Under the pieces are notes generated by a model. The model worked only from the letters and a program-made list of their open reading frames with translations, was not told the origin of the DNA and searched no databases. A DNA stretch of 15,905 nt. Origin: an uncultured Collinsella sp. GTDB taxonomy: Bacteria > Actinomycetota > Coriobacteriia > Coriobacteriales > Coriobacteriaceae. The DNA lies in contig UQSK01000043.1 in the NCBI GenBank assembly GCA_900543605.1, forward strand, positions 1-15,905. Direction: 5' to 3'. Every line of letters begins with the position of its first letter. The first letter of the stretch is position 1. Below are positions 1-6,020 of this stretch, piece after piece. A program made the position numbers and the translations under genes.

Positions 1-21
1 GAAAGCACTTAATGTGCTTTC
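1..21. repeat. Perfect 8-bp hairpin at the left edge of the window
   Basis: GAAAGCAC (1-8) pairs exactly with GTGCTTTC (14-21) around a TTAAT loop. No T tract follows, so it is not a clear intrinsic terminator. The stem may extend beyond the window. It could be the tail structure of an upstream transcript (rpoBC often precedes rpsL), but that gene is not visible here. Confidence 0.5.
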
Positions 22-74
22 CGTCTTGCGCAGGACTGTAGAGCAGCAAACTTAAAACCTGGGCCGCCCGGTCC

Positions 75-112
75 GGGAATCCTCCCAAGCGCACAGGAGG
101 GGATTCCTTTTG
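75..112 (+). terminator. Terminator-like stem-loop upstream of rpsL
   Basis: GGAATCCTCC (76-85) pairs with GGAGGGGATTCC (96-107) with a two-base GG bulge, around a 10-nt loop, and is followed by TTTT (108-111). This fits the end of an upstream transcript, after which the rpsL promoter starts a new one. The T run is short, so termination may be partial. The rest of 1-166 shows no convincing gene. Confidence 0.55.
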
Positions 113-141
113 TGTAGGCTTTGCGGAAATGTGGCTATTTA

Positions 142-195
142 AGGATACGCCCGGCGGCGTGGTCTGTTGACGACACAGCTAACGCCACGTATCCT
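142..195. promoter_or_regulatory. Nested inverted repeat spanning the rpsL promoter
   Basis: Three arms nest inside one another: AGGATACG (142-149) with CGTATCCT (188-195), GGCGT (156-160) with ACGCC (182-186), and CTGT (164-167) with ACAG (175-178). The -35 hexamer lies across the innermost stem and loop, and the -10 hexamer is the outer right arm. It could be a regulator-binding dyad, or an RNA fold in read-through transcripts. Its function is not known. Confidence 0.4.
167..195 (+). promoter_or_regulatory. Sigma70-type promoter of the rpsL operon
   Basis: TTGACG (167-172) and TATCCT (190-195) are separated by 17 bp, which is optimal spacing for a housekeeping sigma factor. Transcription would start near 202, giving a leader of about 85 nt. 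The leader carries a small hairpin, AGGGG (215-219) with CCCCT (228-232), before the rpsL ribosome binding site. The strong match suits a highly expressed ribosomal operon. Confidence 0.7.
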
Positions 196-288
196 ATCGA
201 ACTGCGTGTTTCGTAGGGGGATGCTGACCCCTCGATTCAAGCCGTTGCACTTTACAGAAAGCTGGAATCATTCGAGAAGGAGTACGCT

Positions 289-666
289 TTGCCTACTATT
301 AACCAGCTGGTTCGCCAGGGCCGTCGTTCCGTGCCCAAGAAGTCCAAGAACGCTGCTCTGCAGCACAACTCCCAGAAGCGCGGCGTGTGCACCCGCGTCT
401 TCACCACGAGCCCCAAGAAGCCGAACTCGGCTCTTCGTAAGGTTGCCCGTGTTCGCCTCGTCAACGGCATCGAAGTCACTGCTTACATCCCGGGTGAGGG
501 CCACAACCTGCAGGAGCACTCCATCGTGCTCGTCCGCGGCGGTCGTGTCCGTGACCTCCCTGGTGTCCGTTATCACGTCATCCGTGGCGCCTACGACGCT
601 GCTCCGGTCCAGAACCGTATGCAGGCCCGTTCCAAGTACGGTGCTAAGCGCCCCAAGGCTAAATAA
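289..666 (+). CDS. rpsL: 30S ribosomal protein S12
   Basis: S12 of the small subunit decoding centre, 125 aa, the usual family length. The family core is plain: RGVCTRV at 31-37, SPKKPNSALRK at 41-51, PGEGHNLQEHS at 68-78 and the C-terminal ARSKYGAKRPKAK. The start is TTG at 289, set by the family N-terminus MPTINQLVR and by a GAAGGAG ribosome binding site (276-282) 6 nt upstream. Lys43, a classic streptomycin-resistance position, is wild type. Position 88 in RGGRVRDLPG is Arg (codon CGT), where E. coli and M. tuberculosis have Lys; Lys88Arg is a known resistance substitution. It is the first gene of a four-gene translation operon, about 73 nt before rpsG. Confidence 0.98.
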   Translation: MPTINQLVRQGRRSVPKKSKNAALQHNSQKRGVCTRVFTTSPKKPNSALRKVARVRLVNGIEVTAYIPGEGHNLQEHSIVLVRGGRVRDLPGVRYHVIRGAYDAAPVQNRMQARSKYGAKRPKAK

Positions 667-739
667 GCCAGATAACGTTTTGATATTTTCGCCGTGTGCC
701 GCCTAAGCGCCGCACGGTAGACACTTAAGGAGATTTCAC

Positions 740-1213
740 ATGCCGCGTCGTGCAGCAGCTAATCGTCGTGAGGTTCAGCCTGACGCCGTTTACAACAACC
801 GCCTGGTGACTCAGCTCATCAACAAGGTCCTTCTTGACGGCAAGAAGGCCACCGCTGAGCGCATCGTTTACACCGCTTTCGAGATCGTTGCCGAGAAGTC
901 CGAGGGTGGCGACGCTCTCGCTACCTTCAAGAAGGCTATGGACAACGTCAAGCCCACGCTCGAGGTCAAGCCCAAGCGTGTCGGTGGCGCTACCTATCAG
1001 GTCCCGATGGAGGTCAACTCCCGTCGTTCCACCGCTCTGGGTATCCGCTGGATCGTCAACTTCTCCCGCGCTCGCAAGGAGAAGACCATGGCCGAGCGTC
1101 TCGCCAACGAGATCCTCGACGCTTCCAACGGCCTGGGCGCTTCCGTCAAGAAGCGTGAGGACGTCTTCAAGATGGCCGAGGCCAACCGCGCGTTCTCTCA
1201 CTATCGTTGGTAA
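740..1213 (+). CDS. rpsG: 30S ribosomal protein S7
   Basis: S7 nucleates assembly of the 30S head by binding the 3' major domain of 16S rRNA. The 157-aa product begins MPRRAAANRREV and contains the family core GGATYQVPMEVNSRR (82-96), the helix RWIVNFSRAR and the C-terminus FSHYRW. The ATG at 740 is preceded by AAGGAGA (727-733) with 6 nt spacing. The 73-nt gap from rpsL has a weak imperfect hairpin (CCGTG near 692 with CACGG near 714). In E. coli S7 represses translation of its own operon at the rpsL-rpsG junction, but I cannot show the same here. fusA follows 19 nt later. Confidence 0.98.
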   Translation: MPRRAAANRREVQPDAVYNNRLVTQLINKVLLDGKKATAERIVYTAFEIVAEKSEGGDALATFKKAMDNVKPTLEVKPKRVGGATYQVPMEVNSRRSTALGIRWIVNFSRARKEKTMAERLANEILDASNGLGASVKKREDVFKMAEANRAFSHYRW

Positions 1214-1232
1214 GTTAAGGTAAGGAACTAAC

Positions 1233-3332
1233 ATGGCTAAGCCTAAGTACAAGCTTTCCGATACCCGTAACATCGGCATCATGGCTCACATCGATGCCGG
1301 TAAGACCACCACGACCGAGCGTATTCTTTACTACACCGGTAAAACCCACAAGATCGGTGAGGTCCATGAGGGCGCTGCCACCATGGACTGGATGGTTCAG
1401 GAGCAGGAGCGCGGCGTAACCATTACCTCCGCTGCTACCACGTGCTTCTGGAAGAAGGACGGTACCGACTACCGCATCCAGATCATCGACACCCCGGGCC
1501 ACGTTGACTTCACCGCCGAGGTCGAGCGCTGCCTGCGCGTCCTCGATGGCGCTGTCGCCGTTTTCGACGCCGTTGCCGGCGTTCAGCCCCAGTCTGAGAC
1601 CGTTTGGCGTCAGGCTTCCACCTTCAACGTCCCCCGCATCGCCTTCATCAACAAGTATGACCGCGTGGGCGCTGACTTCTTCAACGCTATCGAGACCATG
1701 AAGGACCGTCTCGACGCCAACGCCGTGGCCGCCCAGGTCCCGATGGGCGCCGAGGACAACTTCTGGGGCGTCATCGACCTGGTCACCATGACTGCATGGG
1801 ACTTCAAGGCCGACGAGAAGGGCATGACCTATCCCGAGCCGATGGACGAGATCCCGGCTGAGTTTGCCGACATCGCTGCCACCAAGCGCGAGGAGCTCCT
1901 CGACGCTGCTGCCAGCTTTGACGACGAGCTCATGGAGAAGATTCTCATGGAGGAGGACTTCACCGTCGAGGAGCTCAAGGCTGCTCTGCGCAAGGGTGTT
2001 CTGGCCAACGAGCTCAACCTCGTCTTCGTGGGCTCCGCCTACAAGAACAAGGGCGTTCAGGAGCTGCTCGACGCTGTCGTCGACTACCTGCCCAGCCCGC
2101 TCGACGTTGAGGCCGTCACCGGTACCGATCCGGACACCGGCGAGGAGATCCAGCGTCATCCTTCCTTCGACGAGCCCTTCTCCGGCCTGGTCTTCAAGAT
2201 CATGACTGACCCGTTCGTCGGTAAGCTCACCTACGTCCGCGTTTACTCCGGCCGCGCCGAGTCCGGCTCCTACGTTGTCAACGCTTCCAACGGTCAGCGC
2301 GAGCGTCTCGGCCGCATCCTCGAGATGAACGCCGCCGAGCGTATCGACCGTGACGACGCTGCCGCCGGCGACATCGTCGCTTGCGTCGGCTTCAAGAACT
2401 CCACCACCGGTGACACCCTGTGCGCCGAGGGCAAGGAGATCGTCCTCGAGAAGATCGAGTTCGCTAAGCCCGTTATCGACGTTGCCATCGAGCCTAAGAC
2501 CAAGGCCGAGCAGGACAAGATGTCCCTGGCTCTGACCAAGCTCGCCGAGGAGGACCCGACCTTCCAGGTGTCCACCAACCACGAGACCGGCCAGACCATC
2601 ATCGCCGGCATGGGCGAGCTGCACCTCGAGATCATCGTCGACCGTCTGCTCCGCGAGTTCAAGGTTGACGCTAACGTTGGTAAGCCCCAGGTTGCCTACC
2701 GCGAGACCGCTGGTCACGACGTCGAGAAGGCTGAGGGCAAGTTCGTCCGTCAGTCCGGCGGTCGCGGTCAGTACGGCCACGCCGTCATCAAGCTCGAGAA
2801 GATGGAGGAGGGCTTCGGCTACGAGTTCGTCAACGCTATCGTCGGCGGCGTCGTGCCTAAGGAGTACATCCCGTCCATCGACAAGGGTATCCAGGAGGCC
2901 CTGAACACCGGTGTTATCGCCGGCTTCCCGGTCCTCGACGTTAAGGTCACCCTGTTCGACGGTTCTTACCACGAGGTCGACTCCTCCGAGGCCGCCTTCA
3001 AGATCGCCGGTTCCATGGCTATCAAGGACGCCCTCAAGAAGTCCGATCCGCAGCTGCTCGAGCCGATCATGGCTGTCGAGGTCGAGACCCCCGAGCAGTA
3101 CATGGGCGACGTTATGGGCAACCTCTCCGGTCGCCGCGGCAAGATCGAGGGCATGGAGGATCGCAAGAACAGCAAGCTCATCCGTGCCAAGGTGCCGCTG
3201 GGCGAGATGTTCGGTTACGCTACCGACCTTCGCTCCCAGACCCAGGGCCGTGCATCCTACACGATGCAGTTCGACTCTTATGAGCCCGCGCCCAAGTCCA
3301 TTGTGGACGAGGTCATGAGCAAGAACGCCTAA
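1233..3332 (+). CDS. fusA: Translation elongation factor G (EF-G)
   Basis: EF-G is the GTPase that drives tRNA-mRNA translocation on the ribosome. At 699 aa it is full length. The P loop AHIDAGKTT is at 18-26, switch I ERGVTITSA at 59-67, DTPGH at 86-90 with catalytic His90, and the guanine-specificity motif NKYD at 140-143 (many EF-Gs have NKMD). Domain IV has the QSGGRGQYG element and the HEVDSSEAAFK loop that reaches the decoding centre. Its position between rpsG and rpsJ marks it as the main ribosomal EF-G rather than a tetracycline-protection-type paralogue. AAGGAA (1222-1227) precedes the ATG. A tuf gene, usual next in this operon, is absent. Confidence 0.98.
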   Translation: MAKPKYKLSDTRNIGIMAHIDAGKTTTTERILYYTGKTHKIGEVHEGAATMDWMVQEQERGVTITSAATTCFWKKDGTDYRIQIIDTPGHVDFTAEVERCLRVLDGAVAVFDAVAGVQPQSETVWRQASTFNVPRIAFINKYDRVGADFFNAIETMKDRLDANAVAAQVPMGAEDNFWGVIDLVTMTAWDFKADEKGMTYPEPMDEIPAEFADIAATKREELLDAAASFDDELMEKILMEEDFTVEELKAALRKGVLANELNLVFVGSAYKNKGVQELLDAVVDYLPSPLDVEAVTGTDPDTGEEIQRHPSFDEPFSGLVFKIMTDPFVGKLTYVRVYSGRAESGSYVVNASNGQRERLGRILEMNAAERIDRDDAAAGDIVACVGFKNSTTGDTLCAEGKEIVLEKIEFAKPVIDVAIEPKTKAEQDKMSLALTKLAEEDPTFQVSTNHETGQTIIAGMGELHLEIIVDRLLREFKVDANVGKPQVAYRETAGHDVEKAEGKFVRQSGGRGQYGHAVIKLEKMEEGFGYEFVNAIVGGVVPKEYIPSIDKGIQEALNTGVIAGFPVLDVKVTLFDGSYHEVDSSEAAFKIAGSMAIKDALKKSDPQLLEPIMAVEVETPEQYMGDVMGNLSGRRGKIEGMEDRKNSKLIRAKVPLGEMFGYATDLRSQTQGRASYTMQFDSYEPAPKSIVDEVMSKNA

Positions 3333-3357
3333 GTTCGAGCTCCCTGTTACGTAATCC

Positions 3358-3380
3358 TGCGAGAACATCTCTCGCACTCT
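3358..3380 (+). terminator. Hairpin between fusA and rpsJ (possible attenuator)
   Basis: TGCGAGA (3358-3364) and TCTCGCA (3370-3376) form a perfect 7-bp stem around ACATC, followed by CTCTTT. The tract is too weak for a full terminator, so partial termination or transcript processing is more likely. It sits where tuf lies in many str operons, and rpsJ begins 14 nt further on. Confidence 0.45.
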
Positions 3381-3393
3381 TTGGAGGTTTAAG

Positions 3394-3702
3394 TTGGCTA
3401 CCCAGAAGATCCGCATTCGCCTCAAGGGCTATGATCACGAGGTCGTCGATCAGTCCGCGAAGCTCATCGTCGAGACCGCTCAGAAGACCGGCGCTCGCGT
3501 TTCCGGTCCTGTCCCCCTGCCCACCGAGCGCAACCTGTACACGGTTATCCGCTCGCCGCACGTGAACAAGGACTCCCGTGAGCAGTTCGAGATGCGCACC
3601 CACAAGCGCCTCATCGACATCCTCGACCCCACCTCGGGCACCGTTGATTCGCTCATGCGTCTCGACCTCCCCGCTGGCGTCGACATCGACATCAAGCTCT
3701 AA
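3394..3702 (+). CDS. rpsJ: 30S ribosomal protein S10
   Basis: S10 is a head protein of the small subunit and, as NusE, a partner of NusB and NusG in transcription antitermination. It is 102 aa, the normal length, with the family signatures QKIRIRLKGYDHEVVD near the start, VSGPVPLPTERNLYTV mid-protein and RTHKRLIDILDPT near the end. The start is TTG at 3394, fixed by the family N-terminus MATQKIRIRLK and by GGAGGT (3383-3388) 5 nt upstream. It normally heads the S10 operon in front of rplC. Here it is the last gene of the rpsL-fusA transcript, and a strong terminator follows within 20 nt. Confidence 0.98.
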   Translation: MATQKIRIRLKGYDHEVVDQSAKLIVETAQKTGARVSGPVPLPTERNLYTVIRSPHVNKDSREQFEMRTHKRLIDILDPTSGTVDSLMRLDLPAGVDIDIKL

Positions 3703-3721
3703 GCGATATCGCTCATAGCTT

Positions 3722-3764
3722 AAAGAGCCCCGCTGCCATTTTGGTAGCGGGGCTCTTTTGTTTG
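3722..3764 (+). terminator. Strong intrinsic terminator after rpsJ
   Basis: GAGCCCCGCTGCC (3725-3737) pairs with GGTAGCGGGGCTC (3743-3755), with one G-T wobble, around ATTTT, and is followed by TTTTGTTT. A run of A on the left side gives a short T run on the other strand, so it may also serve the converging birA transcript. It ends the ribosomal operon. Confidence 0.9.
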
Positions 3765-3816
3765 AATGATGGTTTGGACTGCCGGGCAATGCTGCCGAGT
3801 AGGTGGCTGCGGCGCT

Positions 3817-4593
3817 CTATTCGCTCAAGGGGCGCAGTGATGCCTCCTCAAAATGGAAGGATCGCAAGCCGTCTTCCGTTTCGATGCACGCGCGACCAAA
3901 GCCATCGATCGTTTTAAAGATGCCTCGCGCCAGCTCGTCTCCAGCGGGGGAGCGGGCGATAACGTTCTCCCCGATCCAATTGAGGTGAGCGACATATTCG
4001 CCGTGGACGGGCGCGAGCGGTCCGGTGTTTTCTTCCATGGCATTGAGTAGATCAGCCCACGCGTCCACAGCGTTTACGACGGTGTGATAGACCTCCTTGA
4101 GTAGCACATCGACGGCGGGAACGTTCTCGTTGAGATCCGAGAGACCGATTGCCGGCAGGCCGCCATCGGGAACCTCCGCGGGCACATAGTTCACGTTGAC
4201 GCCGATGCCACAGACCGCAAAGGGGTTGCCTTCGTTTTCGCGTGCGGCCTCGACTAGAATGCCGCCGAGCTTGCGCCCTCGCGCGACCAGGTCGTTGGGC
4301 CATTTGAGGCCAATTTCGTTTGCAAGACCCTGCTTTTCGAGCGCCTCGAGCACCGCTAGGCCGCTGACGGCGGCAAGACCAGAGTACTTTGCAGGATTAA
4401 CGCATGGACGCAGGACAATCGAAAGCAACAGGTTGCCGGCGGTTGAATCCCACTTGTGGCCGCGCCGGCCGCGTCCTGCTGTCTGAGCCCGGGCGGCAAG
4501 TCCTGTGCCGTGCGGTGCTCCCTGTTTTCCTGCTTCGAGCAGGTCATCGTTGGTCGATCCGGTTACGTCGACTATCGTTAATTTGGCATCCAT
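3817..4593 (-). CDS. birA: Biotin--[acetyl-CoA-carboxylase] ligase, lacking the HTH domain
   Basis: This enzyme activates biotin to biotinyl-AMP and attaches it to the lysine of biotin carboxyl carrier protein. The 258-aa protein begins directly with the catalytic domain. Visible motifs are STN (13-15), the biotinyl-AMP loop GRGRRGHKW (40-48), KWPND (97-101), KLGGILVE (108-115, catalytic Lys108) and CGIGVNVN, followed by the small C-terminal domain. With no N-terminal winged helix it is a monofunctional ligase, not a BirA-type repressor. The loop has His46 where E. coli has Arg121. The start is supported by AGGAGGT (4604-4610 on the complement), 10 nt before the ATG. It is transcribed divergently from the fab/acc operon, which encodes its likely substrate AccB. 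Confidence 0.95.
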   Translation of the reverse strand: MDAKLTIVDVTGSTNDDLLEAGKQGAPHGTGLAARAQTAGRGRRGHKWDSTAGNLLLSIVLRPCVNPAKYSGLAAVSGLAVLEALEKQGLANEIGLKWPNDLVARGRKLGGILVEAARENEGNPFAVCGIGVNVNYVPAEVPDGGLPAIGLSDLNENVPAVDVLLKEVYHTVVNAVDAWADLLNAMEENTGPLAPVHGEYVAHLNWIGENVIARSPAGDELARGIFKTIDGFGRACIETEDGLRSFHFEEASLRPLSE

Positions 4594-4686
4594 AACAACT
4601 GCTACCTCCTAAGTTAATAAGGCAATCGCGCAATGGTGTCGAGAGATAGACACAATGTGAAGCCTTTGTCGCATTTGGACAATTTA

Positions 4687-4704
4687 ATGTTAACACGTCA
4701 ACAA
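4687..4704. promoter_or_regulatory. Candidate operator copy 1 upstream of fabH
   Basis: ATGTTAACACGTCAACAA. The inner 16 bp form an imperfect dyad (6 of 8 pairs, consensus TGTTRACRYGTYAACA). The site fills the -35 zone of the presumed fabH promoter. A second copy with one mismatch lies 48 bp downstream. It does not resemble the FabT or FapR boxes as I know them. The regulator is unknown and is not encoded in the window. Confidence 0.6.
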
Positions 4705-4734
4705 AGACTGAAATGCGTTATCCTCTCTTGGTCG

Positions 4735-4752
4735 ATGTAAACACGTCAACAA
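4735..4752. promoter_or_regulatory. Candidate operator copy 2 upstream of fabH
   Basis: ATGTAAACACGTCAACAA, identical to copy 1 except at one base (17 of 18). It lies just downstream of the expected transcription start and immediately before the fabH ribosome binding site. A bound protein here would block early elongation, so the pair looks like repressor sites on either side of the -10. Confidence 0.6.
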
Positions 4753-4769
4753 CTCAAAGGAGGTTAGTG

Positions 4770-5729
4770 ATGGGTTTCACGATTCTTGGAACAGGCTCGG
4801 CGCTTCCTGAGCGCAGTGTTTCCAATGACGAGCTGTCTAAGTTCCTCGATACCTCGGATGAGTGGATTTTTACCCGCACAGGTATCAAGAGCCGCCACGT
4901 CTGCACCACCGAGTCACTTGACGACCTTGCCGTAGCGGCGAGCGAGCGGGCACTCCGGGTGTCCGGAATCGACGCGAGCCAGCTGGATCTGATCGTCTGC
5001 TCGACGACGACGGGTGATCACCTTGTTCCCGCTGAGGCGTGTGCCGTTGCTGAGCGACTAGGCGCGACGTGCCCTGCCTTCGATGTCTCGGCGGCTTGTG
5101 CCGGCTTCGTATTTGCGCTCGATGTCGCCGAGGGCTATATCGCCCGCGGTCGCGCCGAGCACGTGCTGGTCGTTGCCGCCGAGCAGATGACGCGCGCGCT
5201 CGACTGGTCCGACCGCGCCACCTGCGTGCTCTTTGGCGATGGGGCAGGCGCCGCAGTGATTGAGGCTGGGGGAGACAGTCCCCTTGCCGTTGAGCTTTCG
5301 ACGGCGCCCGACGTCGAGACGTTGCGCGTTCCCGGTCTGGTCGGCACCTCGCCGTTTAAGGCTTCCGCAGATAGCGCGAGCGTGCTGTCCATGAATGGTC
5401 GCCGCGTGTTCAAGTTCGGCGTCAACGCCATCTGCGACACGGTCCATAAGCTTGCGAGCGATGCGGACATTTCTGTCGAAGACATCGATCATTTTGTATT
5501 CCATCAGGCTAACGAACGAATCCTGAGCCAGGCGGTCAAGCGTCTCGGCGTGCCAGACGAGCGCGTGGTTCGAACGCTGCGCGAGACTGGCAACATTTCG
5601 AGCGCCTGCATTCCCCTTGCGCTTGATCGGCTGGCACACACCGACGCACTGAATGCGGGCGACACCATCGCCCTCGTTGGATTTGGCGCCGGCCTGGATA
5701 TAGGTGGCTATCTGCTTCGTTGGAAGTAG
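4770..5729 (+). CDS. fabH: Beta-ketoacyl-ACP synthase III (FabH)
   Basis: FabH condenses an acyl-CoA primer with malonyl-ACP to start fatty-acid synthesis. The 319-aa thiolase-fold protein shows the full triad: Cys110 in DVSAACAGF, His245 in FHQANERI and Asn275 in GNISSA. FGDGAGA (155-161) and the C-terminal GFGAGLDIGGYLL are also typical. The ATG at 4770 is chosen over an upstream in-frame start at 4713 because AAAGGAGGT (4756-4764) lies 5 nt before it, and the protein then begins at the family N-terminus MGFTILGTGSALPE. It is the first gene of the ten-gene fab/acc operon, directly downstream of the twin operator. Primer preference (acetyl or branched) cannot be read from the sequence. Confidence 0.96.
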   Translation: MGFTILGTGSALPERSVSNDELSKFLDTSDEWIFTRTGIKSRHVCTTESLDDLAVAASERALRVSGIDASQLDLIVCSTTTGDHLVPAEACAVAERLGATCPAFDVSAACAGFVFALDVAEGYIARGRAEHVLVVAAEQMTRALDWSDRATCVLFGDGAGAAVIEAGGDSPLAVELSTAPDVETLRVPGLVGTSPFKASADSASVLSMNGRRVFKFGVNAICDTVHKLASDADISVEDIDHFVFHQANERILSQAVKRLGVPDERVVRTLRETGNISSACIPLALDRLAHTDALNAGDTIALVGFGAGLDIGGYLLRWK

Positions 5730-5781
5730 TCGCACATAGGAAATAAAAACGCCCCTAGGGCACAACCAAAGGAGAACTACC

Positions 5782-6018
5782 ATGGCAGATCAGAAGACCT
5801 TCGAGCGCGTTTGCGACGTTATCCGCGAGACCGCCGGCCTTGACGACGTCGAGATGAAGCCCGAGTCCACGCTCGAGGAGATTGGTCTCGACAGTCTGGG
5901 CACCGTCGAGATCCTCGTCGCCGTCGAGGACGAGTTTGGCATCCAACTCGATACCGAGGAGAACCCCAAGACGGTCGGCGAGTTCGCCGATACGGTCGAG
6001 GCGGCATTGGAGAAGTAG
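5782..6018 (+). CDS. acpP: Acyl carrier protein
   Basis: This small acidic four-helix protein carries the growing acyl chain on 4'-phosphopantetheine. The 78-aa product has the attachment motif GLDSLG at 35-40, with Ser38 as the modified residue. Helix 2 continues TVEILVAVEDEFGI, the face that contacts partner enzymes. The residue after DSL is Gly, where E. coli AcpP has Asp; this position varies among ACPs. AAAGGAG (5768-5774) precedes the ATG by 7 nt. The gap from fabH is 52 nt and only 2 nt separate it from fabK, so they share a transcript. The phosphopantetheinyl transferase is not in the window. Confidence 0.97.
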   Translation: MADQKTFERVCDVIRETAGLDDVEMKPESTLEEIGLDSLGTVEILVAVEDEFGIQLDTEENPKTVGEFADTVEAALEK

Positions 6019-6020
6019 AG

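Larger units (their letters stand above)
4594..4769. promoter_or_regulatory. Divergent birA / fabH control region
   Basis: This 176-bp AT-richer gap separates two divergent transcripts. It carries both ribosome binding sites (4604-4610 complement for birA, 4756-4764 for fabH), a TATCCT hexamer at 4719-4724 matching the rpsL promoter -10, and a repeated 18-bp site. No good -35 lies 16-18 bp before that TATCCT; the interval is filled by the first repeat, so the promoter may need an activator or be masked by a repressor. Transcription toward fabH would start near 4731. I could not fix a convincing birA promoter. No riboswitch fold or small ORF was recognised. Confidence 0.6.

Noticed and set aside
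167..706. 179-aa plus-strand frame overlapping the rpsL leader and gene
   Set aside because: It starts inside the rpsL promoter, runs out of frame through rpsL and yields an Arg/Ser/Thr-rich shadow protein.
667..739. Hairpin in the rpsL-rpsG gap as an S7 autoregulatory site
   Set aside because: Pairing is short and interrupted; without comparative data it cannot be told from background.
1215..3425. 736-aa open frame on the minus strand across fusA
   Set aside because: Antisense shadow of strong codon bias in fusA. The translation is low-complexity Leu/Gly/Asp/Val-rich, has no family motif, and the plus-strand gene is certain.
4663..4676. CCTTTGTCGCATT, resembling the right arm of the 29-bp palindromes
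   Set aside because: Only one half is present; the expected left arm does not match, so it may be chance.
4594..4769. FabT, FapR or biotin-repressor box, or a riboswitch, in the birA/fabH gap
   Set aside because: The repeated site does not match the FabT or FapR consensus as I know it, BirA lacks a DNA-binding domain, and I found no aptamer-like conserved structure.
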